A DNA stretch of 64,000 nucleotides from Balanoglossus misakiensis. Taxonomy: Eukaryota; Hemichordata. The notes below the pieces were generated by a model, which ran no database searches, was not told where the DNA came from, and saw only the letters and a program-made list of their open reading frames with translations. Below, in pieces: positions 56,780 to 64,000 of the stretch (position 1 is the stretch's first letter; every line of letters begins with the position of its first letter). Location: NCBI GenBank assembly GCA_040954595.2, contig CM082590.2, forward strand, positions 6,820,001 through 6,884,000. Reading direction: 5' to 3'. Position numbers and translations under genes: made by a program.

Positions 56780-59700
56780 ATGTCCACGTCAAGAAGGAAC
56801 TGTTCCAAGTCGAAGAACAAGTACCATGCGAAAAAGAAGTCTGAAACTCATGAAGGTTGCAAATATTGGTTTGCTCGCCGGGAAGTCTTCAAGTCGACCA
56901 CAACCAGTCCTGAACATGAACGTTCAACAAAAGGTAAATCGATACACGTGTTTCATTTTTTCACAATTGTGTGTTGTAATACGCGTCCGTTCAACAAAAA
57001 AACGTCGCACCAGGTAATTGACGAAATTTTCTGTAAAAGTGTTGCAATTTGTTAACCGCAATTGCTTGGGATTTGTTACACGGACTTTGTTCCTCCTAGC
57101 TATTTGTTACACGGACTTTGTTCCTCCTAGCTATGTAAGACTGAGAAAACGGTCCTTTTTCGAAGTCACCGGAGAAAAGCGACTGTGTTTTTGACTTCTT
57201 TTATGTTGAGCGCAAATGAAATGGCTTCTTCGTTGTGGATGTAATTTGCTGTATCTTCGTTTGAAATGTTGGTTTCTTTTCAATGCGCGTGTTCATATCT
57301 TCGCGCTGAAATGATGCATAGACCGCACATGTTGAATTTTTTCGCGTCGATGTCACGTGACCCCATCGCGCGGCATGGCCGTATCTGCAAGTTTCTGTGA
57401 GGTTTACCGTCTTTTTGGCTGATAGCATAGTTTTAGATCTAGGAACGCATTCCTAAGAAAGTTCGACACATAAATAGAATCATATCTGTACAGATTATTG
57501 TATTCTAGTGTAGGGCAAATGACAATATTTTTCTAGTGGAGAGCCACGATTTTGGAACTACAGCATTTTCTTTGTTCTGATTCAGTAGAAAGACATGCAG
57601 AGCCATTTGTAGTGCAAGATACTATTTTTAATTCTAGAGGAATAACTATTTTACTGTAGAGACTATATTTTAAGATTTTTTCGCAGTATAGAAAATTTTC
57701 AGCGCAATTTGGAATTTTTGTGTGGTGCGGATAATATTCAGCGCTAGTTTGACATTTTGTAGTAGTGTTCTCCCCAGGAATTTCTGATAGAGTAGCGTCT
57801 AATTTGCATAACAATATAAATAATTGTTATGTTAAGTTCTGTTGTCTTCTCAAAATTAAGATTAGTTGCCACTACGCATTAATTGCACTGTTGCTAGTGC
57901 AGATAATTTTCAGCGCAAGTTTGACTTGTTTGTGGTGCGCATAACACGTGACAATTTTTTGCGATAAAGATGACACACAGTTGTTGAAATCACTGCTCAT
58001 GATATGAAGGTCTTTACAATAAGGCTTGTCTTAGTCATTTTTTTCAATGTAGAATTTGTTAAAAATTGTTACAGAAATTATTATTTTCATATTTTTTCTT
58101 GCAGATAAAGGGAATTCCGATGTCGTGAAAGAAACCAAAACCGGTGGATGTTGCCCCAAAGTTTGGAACAGAGCCCCCTATTGTTGGACCTATCAAAGGT
58201 GAGAGAAAATTGAGTGGTTATAGTTGAAACGTCTTGTGACATAGTGCCAGGAAATTGCATATGAAGTGGAATCGGTGTCACACAATTCATGTTTTAGACT
58301 TTCAATCGAATGACGGTTGTGTGTGTGGGCGTGCATGTTCAATAAAAACGAAGATTGAGTGACCGTGGGTTTTGTGTGCTTTTCAGAATTGTTTTGTACG
58401 CATGTACCTGAAAATAAGTGGCTGCAAGGTTTGTGTTAATTGAGTGTGCCCCCGTCTCTTCTTCTTTGAGTGATAATTTTCGGAACGTTCAGAAAAGATC
58501 AGGATGTCAACTCCAACCGCGCCACGTTCGCTCCAAAACCAGTGTGCTCACCTCTCGGGTTTCAAGGTCAAAACAGCCGAACGCACCGTGACGTAGTTCA
58601 GTAATAAAACTAAGTGTTTTCTTTCCGATGTAGGGCCTAAGTTTTTGTGCGCGTGTACATATTTTCGGGAAATGACGCGAAACGTACATTTCAGCACAAG
58701 TTTGACTTTTTTGTACTTCAGAAATCTTTAACGCGCAAATTTTACTTTTTAGCGCCAGGGTTTACTTTAATTGTAGTGCAGATAATTTTCAGCGCAAGTT
58801 TAATTTTTTTGTACTTCAGAAAATTTTTAGCACCCAGGGTTTACTTTAATTAATTTTAGTGCAGATAATTTTCAGCGCAAGTTTAATTCTTTTGTTCTTC
58901 AAAATTTTTTAGCGCCCAAGGTTTACTTAAATTGTAGTGCAGGTAATTTTCATCGCAAGTTTAATTTTTTTTGTACTTCAGAAATTTTTTAGCGCCCAAG
59001 GTTTACTTAAATTGTAGTGCAGGTAATTTTCATCGCAAGTTTAATTTTTTTTGTACTTCAGAAATTTTTTAGCGCCCAAGGTTTACTTAAATTGTAGTGC
59101 AGGTAATTTTCATCGCAAGTTTAATTTTTTTTGTACTTCAGAAATTTTTTAGCGCCCAAGGTTTACTTAAATTGTAGTGCAGATAATTTTCATCGTAAGT
59201 TTAATTTTTTTGTACTTCAGAAATTTTTTAGCGCCCAAGGTTTACTTAAATTGTAGTGCAGATAATTTTCATCGCAAGTTTAATTTTTTTTGTACTTCAG
59301 AAAATTTTTAGCGCCCAAGGTTTACTTAAATTGTAGTGCAGGTAATTTTCATCGCAAGTTTAATTTTTTTTTGTACTTCAGAAATTTTTTAGCGCCCAAG
59401 GTTTACTTAAATTGTAGTGCAGATAATTTTCATCGTAAGTTTAATTTTTTTGTACTTCAGAAAATTTTTAGCGCCAAGGGGTTACTTTAATTAATTATAG
59501 TGCAGATAATTTTCAGCACAAGTTTAATTTTGTTGTACTTCAGAATTTTTTTAGCGCCCAAGGTTTACTTAAATTGTAGTGCAGATAATTTTCATCGCAA
59601 GTTTAATTTTTTTTGTACTTCAGAAAATTTTTAGCGCCCAAGGTTTACTTAAATTGTAGTGCAGGTAATTTTCATCGCAAGTTTAATTTTTTTTTGTACT

Positions 59701-62700
59701 TCAGAAATTTTTTAGCGCCCAAGGTTTACTTAAATTGTAGTGCAGATAATTTTCATCGTAAGTTTAATTTTTTTGTACTTCAGAAAATTTTTAGCGCCAA
59801 GGGGTTACTTTAATTAATTATAGTGCAGATAATTTTCAGCGCAAGTTTAATTTTGTTGTACTTCAGAATTTTTTTAGCGCCCAAGGTTTACTTAAATTGT
59901 AGTGCAGGTAATTTTCAGCGCAAGTTTAATTTTTTTGTGCTTCAGAAAATTTTTAGCGCCCAGGGGTTACTTTAATTAATTATAGTGCAGGTAATTTTCA
60001 GCGCAAGTTTAATTTTTTTGTACTTCAGAATTTTTTTTAGCGCCCAGGGTTTACTTTAATTAATTATAGTGCAGATAATTTTCAGCGCAAGTTTAATTTT
60101 TTTGTACTTCAGAAATTTTTTAGCGCCCAGGGTTTACTTTAATTAATTATAGTGCAGATACTTTTCATCGGAAGTTCAATTTTTTTGTACTTCAGAAATT
60201 TTTTAGCGCCCAGGGTTTACTTTAATTAATTATAGTGCAGGTAATTTTCAGCGCAAGTTTAATTTTTTTGTACTTCAGAATTTCTTTAGCGCCCAAGGTT
60301 TACTTAAATTATATTGCAGATAATTTTCAGCGCAAGTTTAATTTTTTTGTACTTCAGAATTTTTTTTAGCGCCCAGGGTTTACTTTAATTAATTATAGTG
60401 CAGATAATTTTCATCGCAAGTTTAATTTTTTTGTACTTCAGAAAATTTTTAGCGCCCAGGGTTTACTTTAATTAATTATAGTGCAGATAATCTTCATCGC
60501 AAGTTTAATTTTTTTGTACTTCAGAATTTTTTTAGCGCCCAAGGTTTACTTTAATTAATTATAGTGCAGATAATTTTCAGCGCAAGTTTAATTTTTTTGT
60601 ACTTCAGAAAATTTTTAGCGCCCAGGGTTTACTTTAATTAATTATAGTGCAGGTAATTTTCAGCGCAAGTTTAATTTTTTTGTACTTCAGAAAATTTTTA
60701 GCGCCCAAGGTTTACTTTAATTGTACTTCAGATAATTTTTAGCGCGCAGTTTTTTTTTTTTTTTTTTTTTTTCAGCAGATAATTTTTAACGCGCCGATTT
60801 TTTTTTTAGTGTTTACACAGTGGAATTTTCAGAATTTTCTTTTCTCAAAACAGAAGCAGACGTGCTCGCGTACTTGAAAAATAAAAAGTCTTGCTTAAGA
60901 AAAAATGTTTGTAAGTCTTGGAAACAGTTAAAGAAAAAAAGTAATTTATGAAGAAAAAAAGCAAGACATTGCTTTTGCTGTTTGGAACAAGGGAATCATC
61001 GTCCGCCTATCGGCGCCGGCCCCTGGGGGCGAAAAAGCCCCCAGCGGAAAGAGGTCAGGGCCCCTCTTTCCTCCGCCCAGCGTCCCGCCCGGGCCAGGGT
61101 ATCGCCCAGCTCGTCACAGTCACGTCGAGATTCGAACCCGGGACCCGAAGATCGTCGGTAAGCTCTCCTCCCATGCCACTGGACCACCGAAACAATCCAA
61201 TGGAAGCTGAGCAAATTGTCCGTCTAGTGGGACACGCCCGACGATCAGGTCACGTGACTTAGTCTCAAATTGTAGACTTGTTCCCCAAATTTATTTTAGA
61301 CTTGTTCCCCAAATTTATTTTAGACTTGTTCCTTAATTTAGTTTTAGACTTGTTCCTTAAATTACTTGTAGACTTGTTCCCCAAATTTATTTTAGACTTG
61401 TTCCCCAAATTAATTTTAGACTTGTTCCTTAAATTACTTTTAGACTTGTTTCTTAATTTAGTTTTAGACTTGTTTCTCAAATTACTTTTAGACTTGTTCC
61501 CCAAATTAATTTTAGACTTGTTCCCCAAATTTATTTTAGACTTGTTACCCAAATTTATTTTAGACTTGTTCCTTAATTTAGTTTTAGACTTGTTTCTCAA
61601 ATTAATTTTAGACTTGTTCCCCAAATTTATTTTAGACTTGTTCCTTAAATTACTTTTAGACTTGTTTCTTAATTTAGTTTTAGACTTGTTTCTCAAATTA
61701 ATTGTAGACTTGTTCCCCAAATTAATTGTAGACTTGTTCCCCAAATTAATTTTAGACTTGTTCCTTAAATTACTTTTAGACTTGTTTCTTAATTTAGTTT
61801 TAGACTTGTCTCTCAAATTAATTGTAGACTTGTTCCCCAAATTCATTTTAGACTTGTTCCCCAAATTTATTTTAGACTTGTTCCTTAAATTACTTTTAGA
61901 CTCGTTTCTTAATTTAGTTTTAGACTTGTTTCTCAAATTAATTGTAGACTTGTTCCCCAAATTAATTTTAGACTTGTTCCCCGAACACGTTGATCAAGTG
62001 ACATTCTCCGCAGCTAGGGGGTCTGGTCGCACCTTCTAGCTAGGTTAGAATTATCCACGCGCTACAATCTCTGTACGGAGATAGGTGCAGTCTATCAACG
62101 TTTTACGCGGAAGATATGTACACGCGCGCAAATACGTACAGATTTTACTCAACTGATAGGATTTCTCAGTCATTCGGATGCAAAGAGATACTTCAGGCGC
62201 TATCATAGTTGAGACTCGTTGAAACACAAAGTGATGGAAGTCAGTAGACTTTATTGCTACAGAAATGAAACAGGCGTTACAACACACAGTTGTCTGGAAG
62301 TGTATATTGCATGTCTTAAAACACGAATTTACAGTTAGAGTTTTATAAGGACTGAAGAAACAAAACAAAAACGTAATTACTATTGTCCAATTTTAAAAGC
62401 AAAAAAAAAAGATTTCTTGATCACTGAAATCAATTGTTTGGCAATTCTCCCAGTTTGTTATTTTGACACATTTATACTTGTACTTGCATATCTTGTACAA
62501 CCCAGAAACAATGATTGAAAGTCCACCAAATTTTCACACAATTATTCATACTGACTAAATGCTCTCAAAATTGTCTCTTGGAATTTTCTGACTTTCTTAA
62601 CCATTGTAATTATTTCAGTTTAACTACCTTTGACTTTCAAAATGGCCGCCAAATTTGACGTTCAAAAGGACTAGGCCTATGTGCTCTCAAAATTGTCTCT

Positions 62701-63830
62701 TAGAAATTTTCTGACTTTCTTAACCATTTTTGTTTAACTAGACAAAAAAATTGATGGGTGATTGTAAAAAGAAATTGGTACCGCGTTCACTCCAAAATCA
62801 GCAGCGCTCACGCCTCGGTATTCAAGGTCAAAACAGCCGACCGCACCATGACGTAGTCCGTCAATGCCCTTGTTTAGTAATAAAACTAAAACCGCTTCGC
62901 AACTAATCGGGGCCGCTTCGTGTTGGATGTTTAAAATCTCAGTATCTTCGATCAATTTTCTTTATTTCCGATGCAAGTTTTAGTGCGCGTGTAGATATCT
63001 TCGTGAAACCGAATCGAGGCTAATCATAAATCGCATGGATGTTCAATTTTCCGCGTTGATGTCATGTAAATTTTTAAGCGCAAGTTTGACTTTAATTGTA
63101 GCGCAGATAATTTTCATCTCAAGTTTAATTTTTTCAGCAGATAACTTTTAACGCGCCGTGATATTTTTTAGTGGATAGACACGATCCGAATTTTTTTTGT
63201 AGTATTTACACAGTGCACTTTTTAGAATTTTCTTTTCTCAATACAGAAGCAGACGTGCTCGCGTACTTGAAAAAAATAAGTCTTACTAAAGAAAAAAATA
63301 GTAAGTCTTGGAAACAACTAAAGCAAAAATAATTTAAGAAGAAAAAAAGCAAGACATTGCTTTTGCTGTTTTGGGGGAACAAGGTCGGCCTCCGCCTTAC
63401 GGCGCTGGTTCTGGGGGCGAAGTCTGCCTCATGCCAGAGCGCCCGCACACGACTGATTATGAGTTTTCCCTTCAACGTTTACTTTGACCTCTGACCCATC
63501 AGAGTTCAAAATGGCTGCATGTATATTTGTGAAGGCTTTGCGTGCGGTCTGTTTCTTCTGTTCATGAATTTGTGCGTGATGTGTCCATGAAACGCTTCTG
63601 ACATGCTTTCAAATCTTGGATGAGCGTTGAGTGATAGAAGGGTAAGCTAGCTAACTTGGACTAGGGCCCGTGTTGTGCGTCAATTCACGCAAATTTTAGT
63701 CGGACTCTGCTTGTCCGTGGTGTGTACGTGTGTATGATTTCAGGTTGAGTTTTGCAAATGGTGACCTCCTACACTTCACTTGTAAAATGATCAAATTTAT
63801 TCTTGCAGGATTGGATGCTCTTGGGGATGA
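56780..63830 (+). CDS. possible small spliced ORF (89 residues), unrecognised
   Basis: ATG at 56780. Exon blocks 56780-56933 (donor GTAAAT), 58105-58198 (acceptor TTCTTGCAG, donor GTGAGA) and 63809-63830 (acceptor TTCTTGCAG) join in matching phase to an 89-residue frame ending in TGA. The product would be Lys/Ser rich at first (MSTSRRNCSKSKNKYHAKKK), then Cys/Trp containing (GGCCPKVWNRAPYCWTYQR). I do not recognise it. Three other ATGs in different frames lie nearby (56738, 56746 and 56826), so it may be a non-coding RNA or a decayed gene. The second intron would be 5.6 kb of minisatellite and SINE-like DNA. Confidence -1.
57073..57134. repeat. 31-bp tandem duplication
   Basis: TTGTTACACGGACTTTGTTC and CTCCTAGCTA occur twice in succession. 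Confidence -1.
57200..57420. repeat. dispersed segment, copy 1 of 3
   Basis: Shares ATATCTTCG, GCGCGTG and (T)TTTCGCGTCGATGTCACGTG-type blocks with 58510-58690 and 62770-63070. Confidence -1.
58510..58690. repeat. dispersed segment, copy 2 of 3
   Basis: TTCAAGGTCAAAACAGCCGA, CGCACCGTGACGTAGT and AGTAATAAAACTAA match 62820-62890 closely. Confidence -1.
58700..60780. repeat. 80-bp minisatellite, about 26 copies, with higher-order structure
   Basis: Unit: TTTTTTAGCGCCCAAGG, TTTACTTAAATTGTAGTGCA, GATAATTTTCATCGCAAG, TTTAATTTTTTTGTACTTCAG. GTTTACTTAA lies at 58921, 59001, 59081 and 59161. Units come in TTGTAGTG and TTAATTATAGTG forms, and a four-unit block at 59290-59490 is repeated at 59613-59813 (323-bp shift). 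Confidence -1.
60820..61030. repeat. dispersed block repeated at 63210-63430
   Basis: GCAGACGTGCTCGCGTACTT, AGTCTTGGAAACA and AAGCAAGACATTGCTTTTGC recur in order, then a diverged CGCC-rich segment. Confidence -1.
61090..61195 (-). repeat. tRNA-derived SINE-like head
   Basis: On the minus strand it reads GTGGTCCAGTGGCATGG (A-box like) followed 40 nt later by GGGTTCGAATC (B-box like, plus-strand 61129-61138). The T-stem and acceptor stem do not pair well, so this is a degenerate tRNA-like promoter, not a functional tRNA. Confidence -1.
61262..61985. repeat. 24-bp minisatellite open on both strands
   Basis: About 30 copies of TAGACTTGTTCCCCAAATT plus ATTT and variants. As 24 is a multiple of three and the unit lacks stops in two frames, it yields a 253-codon plus-strand frame (LFPKFILD repeats) and a 231-codon minus-strand frame (NKSKINLG repeats). 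Not considered a gene. Confidence -1.
62770..63070. repeat. dispersed segment, copy 3 of 3
   Basis: The longest copy; adds ATTTCCGATGCAAGTTTTAG and TCGCATGGATGTTCAATTTT. A short stretch of the 80-bp minisatellite unit follows at 63075-63150. Confidence -1.
63210..63430. repeat. second copy of the 60820-61030 block
   Basis: Same order of shared motifs; the CGCC-rich end is CTCCGCCTTACGGCGCTGG. No SINE-like head follows here. Confidence -1.
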
Positions 63831-63906
63831 GATTGGACTGGATGACGATGCGATGTAACTTGATGCACCAGCAGAGCCTGGAGCAGACAGTGTGGCTACG
63901 AATAAG
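63809..63906 (+). pseudogene. CHMP5-like (ESCRT-III) exon with in-frame stop
   Basis: A 98-nt block between a good acceptor (TTATTCTTGCAG) and donor (AATAAG then GTAAGA). Entered in phase 1 (two bases completing the first codon) it reads LDALGDEIGLDDDAM, a TAA at 63856-63858, then LDAPAEPGADSVATNK. The CHMP5/VPS60 C-terminal region has the order LDALGDE, an acidic run, Y-L-D-E, an Ala/Pro-rich linker and N-K, so the resemblance covers the whole block, and the stop falls where a Tyr is usual. No upstream SNF7-domain exons were found on the + strand from 54524 on. Likely a displaced or duplicated exon of a CHMP5 gene, or an assembly error at one base; downstream exons may lie beyond the window. 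Confidence -1.
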
Positions 63907-64000
63907 GTAAGATATTGTCACTTTCCTTGAAATGATACATTTCCCATGTTAGTCCAAGTATAGGGGAAAAGTTTAATGTGCCGCTAGTATGGAGAAAATT

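Noticed and set aside
61115-61195. Functional tRNA gene on the minus strand
   Set aside because: A- and B-box-like segments are present, but the acceptor and T stems do not pair, so it is better called a SINE head.
61265-61960. 231-codon minus-strand ORF (Asn/Lys/Ser repeats)
   Set aside because: Same minisatellite read in reverse; repeat-driven openness, not selection.
61278-62039. 253-codon plus-strand ORF
   Set aside because: Produced entirely by the 24-bp minisatellite; no splice or start context and the opposite strand is open too.

Overview
The window is eukaryotic, animal nuclear DNA. Genes are split into many short exons by GT-AG introns, and introns and intergenic DNA are packed with short non-autonomous DNA transposons (MITEs), foldback elements, minisatellites and microsatellites. 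No bacterial or viral gene, CRISPR array or operon was seen. An aquatic invertebrate (a lancelet-like deuterostome or a lophotrochozoan) is plausible, but the species cannot be fixed from the sequence.

Region 1 (1-23795, + strand): most of a WD40-repeat gene of the WDR49/WDR64/WDY group, with the 5' end outside the window. I traced 20 well-supported coding exons in an unbroken frame to a TAA stop, plus one candidate 69-nt cassette exon and one candidate 18-nt microexon. Region 2 (23796-31511) is intergenic: a short tandem array right after the stop codon, then MITEs and hairpins.

Region 3 (31512-54523, + strand): a complete 17-exon gene for a membrane-anchored M1 zinc aminopeptidase, computed at 1054 residues. 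It has an unusually long cytosolic tail, one signal-anchor helix, an AAVEN variant of the GAMEN motif, an intact HEIAH-18-E zinc site and an ERAP1-like C-terminal domain. Its introns hold a 13-copy 177-bp tandem array, a 119-bp tandem amplification of a MITE arm, large microsatellites and several terminal-inverted-repeat elements.

Region 4 (54524-64000): after a repeat-rich spacer and a near-perfect 96-bp hairpin there is a weakly supported transcription unit (exons near 56780-56933, 58105-58198 and 63809-63906). The last exon, in one frame, resembles the C-terminal part of the ESCRT-III protein CHMP5 but carries an in-frame TAA. The intron before it is filled by an 80-bp minisatellite with a 323-bp higher-order period, a tRNA-derived SINE-like block and a 24-bp minisatellite that leaves long ORFs open on both strands.

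The two main genes lie head to tail and no functional link between them is evident. The most distinctive biology is the interplay of repeats with exon borders: a triplicated 5' splice site, microsatellites or arrays directly touching 3' splice sites, and MITE arms amplified close to exons.
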